A stretch of 64,000 nucleotides of DNA. Origin: Streptosporangium sp. NBC_01755 (GTDB lineage: Bacteria; Actinomycetota; Actinomycetes; Streptosporangiales; Streptosporangiaceae). The translations under genes were made by a program, and so were the position numbers. Position 1 is the first letter of the stretch, and every line of letters begins with the position of its first letter. Under the pieces are notes generated by a model. It was not told where the DNA came from and did no database searches. It was given only the letters and a program-made list of their open reading frames with translations. The DNA lies in contig NZ_CP109131.1 in assembly GCF_035917995.1 (NCBI RefSeq), positions 4,898,001 through 4,962,000 on the forward strand, written 5' to 3'. This document shows positions 52,760 to 60,519 of the stretch, one piece after another.

Positions 52760-54643
52760 GTGGAGGCCGCGGAGACGGAACGCCCGGAGCGGCCGGAGCC
52801 GTCGGCGCTGCGGATCGTGCTGCCCGGCTGGCCGGCGGCCCTCCGCAGCCCGGTGCTGCTCGGCGCCGCCCTGCTCATCGTGGTGTCGCTCGTGCTGCGG
52901 GTGCTGATCCTGCGCGACTCCTACTTCGTCGAGGACGACCTGCTCTTCGTCGGCGACGCCTACCAGAGCGACCTCACCCTCGACTTCGTGACCCGGGTGC
53001 ACAAGGGGCACTTCATGCCCGGCGCCCTCGCGCTGACCTGGGTGCTCTCGCGCATCGCGCCCTACGACTGGCTGCTGGTGGCCGGTGTCACGTTCGTCGC
53101 GCAGGCGCTGCTCAGCGTGCTGGCGCTCAGGCTGCTGCGGATCCTGTTCGGCACCCGGCCGGCGATCCTGCCGCTGCTGGCCCTGTTCCTGTTCTCCCCG
53201 CTGACGATCCCGGCCTTTGGCTGGTGGGCGGCCGCCATCAACGCGGTGCCGCTCCAGCTCGCCCTGGTACTCGCGCTGACCGGCCAGGTCCGTTTCGCTC
53301 ACGGCGAGGGCGCCCGGTACGGCCGGCACGCGCTGGCGTGGTGCGTGGTCGGCATGGCCTTCAGCACCAAGGGGGTCTTCGTCACCTTCCTGCTCTTCGC
53401 CCTGACCACCGCCTTCCTGCGGGAGAGGGAGACGGGCTGGATCTCCTCGATGCTCGGCGAGGTACGGCGGCACTGGCGGCTCTGGTCGGTGCACGTGATG
53501 GCGCTCGCCACCTACACGATCGTCTATCTCGCCAGGATGGGAACGGCGCCGGGGGAGGGCGCCTCGGTGCCCGATCCCGGCGTGGCCGCCGACCTGTTCT
53601 CGCTCCTGCTGGGCCGGACGTTCCCCAGCGGGGCGATCGGCGGTCCTGTCGACTGGGCGCCGACCCCGACCGGCGGCCTGACCGCCCCCTCCGACGTCCT
53701 CGTCGCCGTCTCCTGGGCGGTCCTGGCGGTCCTGCTGGTGATCACCGTCCTCTACCGGCGCCGCGCGCTGCGGGCGTGGCTCGTCCTGGGCGGCTACCTG
53801 CTGCTCGCCGACGCGATCCCCACGGTGATCGCCCGGGGCAACTACACGTCGCTGGTGGGCCTGGAGAGCCGTTACGTCGCGGACGCGGTGGTCGTCCTGA
53901 TGATCTGCCTGGGGCTCGCCCTGCTGCCGGTCAGGGGGGAGAGCGGCGCCTACCGCCACGCGCTGCCCGCGCCGTCCGCGCTCGTCCTAGCCGCGGGGCT
54001 GACCTCGAGTGCCTACCTCATGCTGTCGACGATCTCGATCGGCGCCTATCGGGACACCCTCACCGGCGACCGCGTCCGCTCCTACCTCGACACGGCCGCC
54101 GCTCAGCTCGCCGCGGCGCCGGACAACGTGGTGATCTATCCGACCACACTCCCCGACGACATCGTGCTCCCGGTCAACGGTGAACGGCGGCTCAGCAGCC
54201 ACCTGCTCGCCCCGCTGGCCCGCCCGACCGTACGGGTCAGGATGGCGCACCCGGAACCCTCGGAGGACGCCAAGGTCTTCAACCGGGAAGGCAGGCTGGT
54301 GCGGATGAGCATCTTCGGCTTCCTGGCCACCAGGGGCGAGGGCGAGCGGTGCATGCGGACCCTGGACGGCACCGCGTTCTTCCCCGACGCGGTCTCCTTC
54401 GGCGGGAAGGCCACGGCGGGCGCGCTGGCCTACGTCTCCGACCGGCCGGTCTCGGTGACCGTGCAGGTCGGTGAGGAACGGATCGTGCTCAGCCTGAAGA
54501 AGACCTCAGACGGCCTCGTCCACTTCCCGGTGACGGGGGTGGGCAAGGGGATGAACATCGTGATGGACGACCCGACGGCCCCGCTCTGCCTGACCGGCGT
54601 CGCACTCGGGGCGCCGGTCGCCGAGGGCGAGCAGCCCTTCTAG
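52760..54643 (+). CDS. polytopic membrane glycosyltransferase-like protein (Rv0226c-like position)
   Basis: 627 residues from a GTG with GGGGGAGG upstream. About twelve helices; after the first, an acidic loop DSYFVEDDLLFVGDAYQSD resembles the GT-C catalytic loop, and HKGHFMPGALALTWVLSRIAPYDW is a further conserved part. The soluble C-terminus (about 200 residues, FGGKATAGALAYVSDRPVSVTVQ) looks like a beta-rich carbohydrate-binding module. Its position beside the methyltransferase matches Rv0226c in mycobacteria. It probably transfers a sugar or moves glycan across the membrane; the donor is unknown. Confidence 0.7.
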   Translation: MEAAETERPERPEPSALRIVLPGWPAALRSPVLLGAALLIVVSLVLRVLILRDSYFVEDDLLFVGDAYQSDLTLDFVTRVHKGHFMPGALALTWVLSRIAPYDWLLVAGVTFVAQALLSVLALRLLRILFGTRPAILPLLALFLFSPLTIPAFGWWAAAINAVPLQLALVLALTGQVRFAHGEGARYGRHALAWCVVGMAFSTKGVFVTFLLFALTTAFLRERETGWISSMLGEVRRHWRLWSVHVMALATYTIVYLARMGTAPGEGASVPDPGVAADLFSLLLGRTFPSGAIGGPVDWAPTPTGGLTAPSDVLVAVSWAVLAVLLVITVLYRRRALRAWLVLGGYLLLADAIPTVIARGNYTSLVGLESRYVADAVVVLMICLGLALLPVRGESGAYRHALPAPSALVLAAGLTSSAYLMLSTISIGAYRDTLTGDRVRSYLDTAAAQLAAAPDNVVIYPTTLPDDIVLPVNGERRLSSHLLAPLARPTVRVRMAHPEPSEDAKVFNREGRLVRMSIFGFLATRGEGERCMRTLDGTAFFPDAVSFGGKATAGALAYVSDRPVSVTVQVGEERIVLSLKKTSDGLVHFPVTGVGKGMNIVMDDPTAPLCLTGVALGAPVAEGEQPF

Positions 54644-54764
54644 CCTCTTGGAGGTCTCTCGGGTCCGGCCACCGTACCGGGTCGGGTCGTACATGTGAGC
54701 AGCCCTCCTAGCCCTTGGAGGTCTCCGGGGTCCGCCGTACGGGTTGCAGGTCCGATCCCTCCGC
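54629..54764. repeat. 68-bp diverged tandem duplication between convergent gene ends
   Basis: GAGCAGCCCT(T/C)CTAGCC starts at 54629 and again at 54697; the following TTGGAGGTCTC and GGGTCCG segments match with small gaps. The copies carry the stop of the plus-strand membrane gene (first) and of the minus-strand acyltransferase (second), so the two genes share duplicated ends. Confidence 0.75.
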
Positions 54765-56009
54765 GGGCTCCGGGCGCAGGGGCGGGCGCACGAGGCGGTT
54801 GAGACGCTGGGCGGGCTGTTCCACGAACAGGTAGGTCAGGGTGGCCATCACGAGCGTGATGACGGTGATGGGGACCAGGTTGGCCAGGAAGTCGCCGGAG
54901 AACTGCTGCTGCTCGGTGAAGCCGTACCACAGGTAGATGGCCGCGAACTGCCAGAGGAAGACGCCGTAGGAGATGCGGCCGAGGAAGCCCATCACCGGGT
55001 TGGCGAGCAGGGCCTTCACCGGTGAGTCGCCCGGCGGTGGCAGCGTGGCCGGGACGAGCAGGCACAGGGCCACGATCGCGTAGAGGGCCAGCTCGAACAG
55101 GCCCGACCAGACGCCGTCGATGCCGAGGAAGCGGGTTCCGGTCACGGGGGAGGCGGCGACGGCGTACGCCAGGGCGGCGACCAGCCACCACGAGCCGGGG
55201 GAGGCCCACACCGCCCGTTCGAAACGCCGGGCGGGGGAGTCGGTGTCCGGGGTGGCGCGGATCCAGGCCAGCACCACGGCCAGCGCCATCCCCACGGCGA
55301 AGAAGATCATCGACCGGGGCGGCCAGCTGTTCAGGAAGGGCCGGTACTCCGGATAGTAGGTCAGCAGCGTCCAGGCGAAGGAGAGTGCGATCAGCACGCC
55401 CAGGCCCATCAGCAGCCGCCGGGCCCGCCGGTGCACGTCCGCCCCGCCGCGCCGGGCGAAGGCGGCCAGGCCCGCCGCGAGCAGCGGGAGCAGAAGGTAG
55501 AAGGCCATCTCGACCGAGAGGCTCCACATCTGGGCCAGGCCCTTGGGCCCCAGGCCGAACCACCAGGGCTCGGTGACGTAGTTCTGGTTGAGGGTCAGGA
55601 GCGTCAGCCAGCTCCAGGCGTCGGAGACGTGGTCGCGCGACCAGATGAACATGGTCACCACGACCACCAGCCAGTAGGCGGGCAGGATGCGCACCGCCCG
55701 CTTCCACAGGTAGGAACGGGTGTGGACGTCGGGGGTCCCGCACAGTAGCGCGGCCGCGTAGGGGCGGTAGAGCAGCAGCCCGGAGAGCGCGAAGAAGATC
55801 GGCACCGCCACGTCGCCGCGGGAGAGCAACGCGCCGCCGAAGCCGTCGCGCAGCGCGGCACCGGACTCGCTCGCGACATGGAAGACGAGCACCGCGAACG
55901 AGGCGATGGCCCGCACACCGTCAAGAGTGGCCAGATGTCCGGATATTTTAGGGGGAGGCTGCGGAGAAAGCCGTTCCGATCTAGAACTTGTTTCGGTCAC
56001 TTTCCGCAT
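54708..56009 (-). CDS. acyltransferase family 3 membrane protein
   Basis: 433 residues with about ten helices. The family signature is present: LDGVRAIASFAVLVFHVASE (catalytic His), FFALSGLLLYRPYAAA and LWKRAVRILPAYWLVVV, and MWSLSVEMAFYLLLP. Acyltransferase-3 proteins O-acylate sugars at the outer face; Rv0228 is the mycobacterial neighbour of the same genes. The ATG at 56009 with GAGGG upstream is preferred to a TTG at 56066, which overlaps a perfect TTGACA (-35, 56061-56066). It is divergent from the second DUF3068 gene. Confidence 0.85.
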   Translation of the reverse strand: MRKVTETSSRSERLSPQPPPKISGHLATLDGVRAIASFAVLVFHVASESGAALRDGFGGALLSRGDVAVPIFFALSGLLLYRPYAAALLCGTPDVHTRSYLWKRAVRILPAYWLVVVVTMFIWSRDHVSDAWSWLTLLTLNQNYVTEPWWFGLGPKGLAQMWSLSVEMAFYLLLPLLAAGLAAFARRGGADVHRRARRLLMGLGVLIALSFAWTLLTYYPEYRPFLNSWPPRSMIFFAVGMALAVVLAWIRATPDTDSPARRFERAVWASPGSWWLVAALAYAVAASPVTGTRFLGIDGVWSGLFELALYAIVALCLLVPATLPPPGDSPVKALLANPVMGFLGRISYGVFLWQFAAIYLWYGFTEQQQFSGDFLANLVPITVITLVMATLTYLFVEQPAQRLNRLVRPPLRPEPAEGSDLQPVRRTPETSKG

Positions 56010-56117
56010 CCCTCGGTGGCGTCGATCAGTCGCTGCACTTAACATACTGGTCAGTAGTCTTGTCAATCCACTTATTTCCCCCTAAACCCCCCATGCTGTA
56101 ATCCCCCAGGAGGGTAG

Positions 56118-57050
56118 ATGCGTCGGGTCGTCGGAGTGACCCTGTTAGCCGTCGGGGCGTTCCTCGTTGTGCTCGCGCCGCTGGTGCGGTTCCAGATCGG
56201 CGGCAACCTGATCGCGGCTCCGGCCGCCCAATACGGGATCAGCAAGCTGGAGGCCACCGGGGCGCAGTACTTCAGCGCCAAGGAGCTCAAGGTGATGACC
56301 GGCGACCTGACCATCACCGTCACCACCCGCGGGGACGTGTCCCAGTTCCAGGGCGACCGGGTCGTCTGGGACGAGTTCACCGTGGTCAACGACCCGACGA
56401 ACGATAACCCGAGCTTCTCGTTCGGCCAGCGGCGCAGTGCTTTCAACAAGTACACCGGCGAGGGCATCAACTGCTGCGCGGTGAACATCGACAAGAAGCC
56501 CAGCAAGCTTGAGGGACAGATCTACAAGTTCCCCTTCGACGTCGAGAAGAAGACCTACAAGGTCTTCAACTCCGTCGCGGGCGTGGCCTTCGACGCCACC
56601 TTCGTCGGCGAGGAGGACGTCAACGGCCTGCCGGCGTACAAGTTCGAGCAGGTGGCCCCGGAGACGAAGACCGAGACCCATGGCATCCCCGCTTCGATCA
56701 TGGGCGTGAAGGACGCGAAGGGCAAGGACGTGAAGGGCGACGTCCAGGTGGACCGGTTCTACGAGGGCAAGAACACCTACTGGATCGAGCCGGTGACCGG
56801 CTCACCGGTCAAGCAGGAGCAGCAGCGCAACGACGTCCTGAGGACCCAGGACGGCGCCCACAGCATCGTCGCCTTCGCGGCGACGGTCAAGATGACCTCC
56901 CAGACCGTCGACGAGCTGGTGCGCAACGCCACCGAGGGCAAGAACCAGATCACCCTGCTCAAGGTGACGATCCCGGCGATCCTGGTGCTGCTGGGGCTCG
57001 CCCTGCTGGTCACCGGATTCCTCCTGGTCCGCCGGACCGGCCGGGGCTGA
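56118..57050 (+). CDS. DUF3068 membrane-anchored protein (second copy)
   Basis: 310 residues. N-terminal helix (VVGVTLLAVGAFLVVLAPLVRF), extracellular domain and C-terminal helix (LKVTIPAILVLLGLALLVTGFLLV). QFQGDRVVWDEFTVVND, RRSAFNKYTGEGINCC and GLPAYKFEQVAPETKTE align with family patterns and with the first copy, though identity between the two is modest, so they are old paralogues. AGGAGGGTAG precedes the ATG. It leads the putative operon DUF3068-ubiA-dprE1-dprE2, with a 23-base gap to the next start. Confidence 0.87.
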   Translation: MRRVVGVTLLAVGAFLVVLAPLVRFQIGGNLIAAPAAQYGISKLEATGAQYFSAKELKVMTGDLTITVTTRGDVSQFQGDRVVWDEFTVVNDPTNDNPSFSFGQRRSAFNKYTGEGINCCAVNIDKKPSKLEGQIYKFPFDVEKKTYKVFNSVAGVAFDATFVGEEDVNGLPAYKFEQVAPETKTETHGIPASIMGVKDAKGKDVKGDVQVDRFYEGKNTYWIEPVTGSPVKQEQQRNDVLRTQDGAHSIVAFAATVKMTSQTVDELVRNATEGKNQITLLKVTIPAILVLLGLALLVTGFLLVRRTGRG

Positions 57051-57073
57051 CGATCGGAATGCGGTGAGCTCCG

Positions 57074-58003
57074 GTGAACGAGAAAGCGGTGGCCGGGCAC
57101 ACCTCCCCTGACGCTCCGGAACCCACCCTCTCAGGCGCCCGGAGGTTCTCGCCCGTCGCCCTTGCCCGGGCCTGCCGCCCGCGCCAGTGGCTGAAGAACG
57201 CCCTGGTGTTCGCGGCCCCGGCGGCGGCCGGCGTACTGGGAACCGCCCAGGGCCTGCTGGGCGCGCTGATCGCCTTCGTGGCGTTCTGCCTGGCCGCCGG
57301 CGGCACCTACCTGCTCAACGACGCCGCCGACGTCGAGGCCGACCGCCGCCACCCGCGCAAGCGCCACCGCCCCGTCGCGGCGGGCCTGGTCTCGGTACGG
57401 CTCGCGTGGACCGTCGGAGTCCTGCTCATCGTGCTCGCCCCGGCGTTCGCCGCGCTGTCGGGTGACTGGCGGCTGCCGGCCGTCGTCGTCGGATACCTGG
57501 CGCTGACCTTCGCCTACACCTACTGGCTCAAGCACGAGGTGGTGGTGGACCTGGTCGCGGTCGCGGGCTGCCACGTGATCCGCGCCTTCGGCGGGGCGGT
57601 CGCCGTGGATGTGCCGGTGACGAGCTGGTTCCTTGTGGTGATCTCGCTCGGCTCGCTCCAGCTCGTGGCGGGCAAACGGGAGGCCGAGCTGCGCGCCTCC
57701 GCCGGCGGCAACTCCACCCGCGCCATCCTGGCCGCCTACACCCCCGGCTACCTGGCCGGTGTCCGGATGATGTCGTCCGGCGCCATGATCGTGACCTACT
57801 GCCTGTGGGCGCTCAACGACCACCCGGGACCGTTCTACGGGATCAGCATCGTGCCCTTCCTGCTCATCGTGCTGCGGCACAATCTGCTGGTGGACCGGGG
57901 AGTGGGGGAGGAGCCGGAGGAGCTCGCCCTGCGCGACCGGCCCACCCAGGTGTTCGTCGCGCTCCTGCTCGTCTCGCTCGCCCTCGGGATCTACCCGCCT
58001 TGA
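57074..58003 (+). CDS. decaprenyl-phosphate phosphoribosyltransferase (UbiA family)
   Basis: 309 residues, eight to nine helices. CRPRQWLKNALVFAAP is the family start, LLNDAADVEADRRHPRKRHRPVAAG holds the first Asp-rich Mg/diphosphate motif (NDxxDxxxD), and GYLALTFAYTYWLKH with the second motif follows (VVVDLVAVAGCHVIRAFGG). It matches mycobacterial Rv3806c (DppR), which transfers 5-phosphoribose from PRPP to decaprenyl phosphate, the first step to decaprenyl-phosphoryl-arabinose. DprE1 follows after 49 bases. The 5'-phosphatase that must act next is not in this window. Confidence 0.9.
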   Translation: MNEKAVAGHTSPDAPEPTLSGARRFSPVALARACRPRQWLKNALVFAAPAAAGVLGTAQGLLGALIAFVAFCLAAGGTYLLNDAADVEADRRHPRKRHRPVAAGLVSVRLAWTVGVLLIVLAPAFAALSGDWRLPAVVVGYLALTFAYTYWLKHEVVVDLVAVAGCHVIRAFGGAVAVDVPVTSWFLVVISLGSLQLVAGKREAELRASAGGNSTRAILAAYTPGYLAGVRMMSSGAMIVTYCLWALNDHPGPFYGISIVPFLLIVLRHNLLVDRGVGEEPEELALRDRPTQVFVALLLVSLALGIYPP

Positions 58004-58052
58004 CCCCCTCTCCAGCGCCGAAGCCCGAGGTCTCCATGCCCAAGGAGATTCG

Positions 58053-59378
58053 ATGACCTTCCTGACCGGCTGGGGCCGTACCGCGCCGACCCCCGCGCGC
58101 CTGGCCAGGCCCCGCTCCGCCGAGGAGGTCGCCGAGCTGGTGCGGCGGGCGCCGGGCCGGGGCGTCGCGGTCCGGGGACTCGGCCGCTCCTACGGCGACG
58201 CCGCGCAGAACTCCGGCGGTCTGGTCCTCGACTGCACCGCGCTGACCTCGTGGTCCCTGGACGAGACAACCGGCCTGGTCGTCGCCGCCGCCGGGCTGAG
58301 CCTGCACGACCTGATGGGCGCCCTGGTGCCCCTGGGCTGGTTCGTCCCGGTCACCCCGGGCACCAGGCACGTGACGGTCGGCGGGGCCGTGGCGGCGGAC
58401 GTGCACGGCAAGAACCACCACGCCGACTCCTCCTTCGGCGCCCACCTGCGCTCCCTGACCCTCGTCACGGCCGACGGCGCCGGCCGTACGCTGACCCCGG
58501 GCGACGACCTGTTCTGGGCCACGGTCGGCGGGATGGGGCTCACCGGTGTGATCACCGAGGCGGTGTTCCAGTGCCTGCCGATCGAGACCTCCCGGGTGCG
58601 GGTGGACGTCGAGCGCACCCGGGACCTGGACCACACGCTGGAGACGATGGCGGCCACCGATCACCGCTACCGCTACACGGTCGCCTGGATCGACCTGCTC
58701 GCCTCCGGCGGCCGGATGGGCCGCAGCGTGCTCACCAGGGGAGACCACGCGACCCGCGACGAGCTGCCGCGCGGTGCCGACCCGCTGGCGTTCGCTCCCG
58801 GTTTCGCGGTGAAGGCCCCCGGCTGGGCGCCGAACGGCCTGCTCAACCAGGTGACCGTACGGGCCTTCAACGAGGCCTGGTACCGGAGGTCGCGCCCCGG
58901 CACCGGTCTCATCCAGGGGCTCGCGCCCTTCTTCCACCCGCTGGACTCGGTGAACGGCTGGAACCGGGTCTACGGCTCGCGCGGTTTCGTCCAGTACCAG
59001 TTCCTGGTGCCCTTCGGCGAGGAGGCGACGCTGCGCCGGATCGTCTCGCGGCTGTCGGCCGACGGGGTGGTCTCCTTTCTCACCGTGCTCAAGCGGTTCG
59101 GTCCGGGCACGCCGGGGATGCTGTCCTTCCCGGTCCCCGGCTGGACGCTCGCCCTGGACATCCCCGCCGGCCGGCGGGGGCTGGCCGGGCTGCTGCGCGA
59201 GTTCGACGGCTGGGTGGCCGGGGCGGGCGGGCGGATCTACCTGGCCAAGGACTCGCGGATGTCGGCCGAGACGATGGCCGCGATGTATCCCCGGCTGGCA
59301 GAGTGGCGGGAGGTCCGCGACGAGGTGGATCCGGCCGGGGTGTTCTGCTCGGACCTGGCCAGGAGACTCTCCCTTTGA
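58053..59378 (+). CDS. dprE1: decaprenylphosphoryl-beta-D-ribose oxidase DprE1
   Basis: 441 residues. LTGWGRTAPTPA, GLGRSYGDAAQNSGG (Tyr60-equivalent), VTPGTRHVTVGGAVAADVHGKNHH (His132-equivalent) and AKDSRMSAET (Lys399, the mycobacterial Lys418) identify DprE1. It oxidises decaprenylphosphoryl-ribose to the 2-keto form with FAD. The residue that benzothiazinones modify, Cys387 in M. tuberculosis (WNICVDF), is Ala367 here (WTLALDI), so intrinsic resistance to covalent inhibition is predicted. AAGGAG before the ATG sets the start. It lies between the UbiA-type enzyme and dprE2. Confidence 0.95.
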   Translation: MTFLTGWGRTAPTPARLARPRSAEEVAELVRRAPGRGVAVRGLGRSYGDAAQNSGGLVLDCTALTSWSLDETTGLVVAAAGLSLHDLMGALVPLGWFVPVTPGTRHVTVGGAVAADVHGKNHHADSSFGAHLRSLTLVTADGAGRTLTPGDDLFWATVGGMGLTGVITEAVFQCLPIETSRVRVDVERTRDLDHTLETMAATDHRYRYTVAWIDLLASGGRMGRSVLTRGDHATRDELPRGADPLAFAPGFAVKAPGWAPNGLLNQVTVRAFNEAWYRRSRPGTGLIQGLAPFFHPLDSVNGWNRVYGSRGFVQYQFLVPFGEEATLRRIVSRLSADGVVSFLTVLKRFGPGTPGMLSFPVPGWTLALDIPAGRRGLAGLLREFDGWVAGAGGRIYLAKDSRMSAETMAAMYPRLAEWREVRDEVDPAGVFCSDLARRLSL

Positions 59379-59471
59379 GCCGCGTTCGTGTGACGTGCCG
59401 TGCGACTCGGCCCCCGTGGTGGGCGAGCGGACACGTTCCGGTTCCGGGACGCCGATGAGGAGGTCGGTTCG

Positions 59472-60218
59472 ATGAAGAACGCGCTGGGCGCGGTGGACAC
59501 CGTGCTGCTGCTGGGCGGGCGCAGCGAGATCGGGCTGGCGATCGTCGAGCGGCTGGTCCGTGACGGTGCCCGCCGGGTCGTGCTCGCCGCCCGTGCCGCC
59601 ACCGCCGGGCCGCCCCCGGTGATCGGGGCCGCCGAGGTGCACCTGCTGGACTTCGACGCCTCCCGCCCCGAGACGCACGGTGAGGTGATCGAGGCCGCCG
59701 CGAAGCTGGTCGGCGACCTGGACGTGGTCATCCCCGCCTTCGGCGTGCTGGGCCGCCAGGACGTCTATGACGCCGACCCGGTGGCCGCCGCCGAGGCGGT
59801 CGCGGTCAACTACGGCGGGCACGTGTCCGCCGGGCTCTTCGCCGCGCGGCGGCTGCGCGAGCAGGGCCACGGCACGCTGGTGGTGCTCTCCTCGGTGGCC
59901 GGGGTGCGGGTGCGCCGGGCCAACTTCGTGTACGGCTCGGCCAAGGCGGGCCTGGACGGGTTCGCGCAGGGGCTGGGTGACGCCCTGCACGGATCGGGTG
60001 CCCGGGTGATGGTGGTCCGGCCTGGTTTCGTGATCGGCAGGATGACCGAGGGCATGTCTCCCGCACCGATGTCGTCCACTCCGGGCCGGGTCGCCGACGC
60101 GGTGATCGCCGGGTTGCGCGTCGACGCCGAGGTCGTCTGGGTCCCCGGCAGGCTGCGGGTGTTCTTCGCGGTGATGCGCGTGCTGCCGCGCGCGATCTGG
60201 CGCCGGATGCCTCGGTGA
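59472..60218 (+). CDS. dprE2: decaprenylphosphoryl-2-keto-ribose reductase DprE2
   Basis: 248 residues, short-chain dehydrogenase fold. TVLLLGGRSEIGLAI is the nucleotide-binding motif, VVIPAFGVLG follows, the catalytic Ser lies in VVLSSVAGVRVRR and the Tyr/Lys in ANFVYGSAKAGLDGF. The strings RRANFVYGS and KAGLDGF are also in mycobacterial DprE2. With NADH it reduces the keto intermediate to decaprenylphosphoryl-arabinose, completing the epimerisation begun by DprE1. GAGGAGG before the ATG at 59472 decides the start; 93 bases separate it from dprE1. It is the last gene of the arabinan locus. Confidence 0.93.
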   Translation: MKNALGAVDTVLLLGGRSEIGLAIVERLVRDGARRVVLAARAATAGPPPVIGAAEVHLLDFDASRPETHGEVIEAAAKLVGDLDVVIPAFGVLGRQDVYDADPVAAAEAVAVNYGGHVSAGLFAARRLREQGHGTLVVLSSVAGVRVRRANFVYGSAKAGLDGFAQGLGDALHGSGARVMVVRPGFVIGRMTEGMSPAPMSSTPGRVADAVIAGLRVDAEVVWVPGRLRVFFAVMRVLPRAIWRRMPR

Positions 60219-60268
60219 AACAGGTTCTTGTTGTAGTTGCTCGACAATACCAACTAAATGTTCTGTAC

Positions 60269-60282
60269 TAGAACGCGTTGCA
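60269..60282. promoter_or_regulatory. KstR/TetR-type operator before the nitronate monooxygenase remnant
   Basis: TAGAACGCGTTGCA fits TnnAACnnGTTnnA. Overlapping it, GTTCT-N5-AGAAC at 60260-60274 is a second inverted repeat. The site lies 32 bases before the remnant's ATG. It matches the motif before the acyl-CoA dehydrogenase gene at 10401, so both genes may have belonged to one regulon; here the gene it served is broken. Confidence 0.5.
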
Positions 60283-60313
60283 ATTTGCCGGGAGCGGGTC
60301 GTACCGTGGGCGC

Positions 60314-60501
60314 ATGCGGACACGTGTCACGGACATGCTCGGGATCGAACTCCCGATATTCGCTTTCAGCCACCGCCGGGACTCAGCCACTGCCGGGACA
60401 TCGTCGTCGCGCAGGGCACCGAGGCGGGCGGGCACACCGGGGAGATCTCCACGATGGTGCTCATCCCACCTGATCTCCGACGCGCTCCGCCGGATCGGTA
60501 G
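60314..60501 (+). pseudogene. nitronate monooxygenase remnant with large internal deletion
   Basis: The first codons give MRTRVTDMLGIELPIFAFSH, the start of a nitronate monooxygenase-type TIM-barrel enzyme, but the next recognisable part, IVVAQGTEAGGHTGEIST (the FMN-phosphate loop normally about 150 residues later), follows almost at once and in another frame, ending at a TAG at 60499. Between them a 17-base tandem duplication (60366-60399) shifts the frame; removing one copy rejoins the parts. So both a deletion and a duplication have hit the gene. The C-terminal third is also missing. Confidence 0.8.
60366..60399. repeat. 17-bp tandem duplication breaking the nitronate monooxygenase remnant
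   Basis: TCAGCCACCGCCGGGAC (60366-60382) and TCAGCCACTGCCGGGAC (60383-60399) differ at one base. Seventeen is not a multiple of three; removing one copy restores the frame from the start codon to the TAG at 60499. Confidence 0.9.
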
Positions 60502-60519
60502 AGGTCGGTGCTCCCCGCG

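Noticed and set aside
54640-55743. 367-codon minus-strand frame overlapping the acyltransferase
   Set aside because: Shadow of the acyltransferase-3 frame, which has the family motifs and membrane helices.
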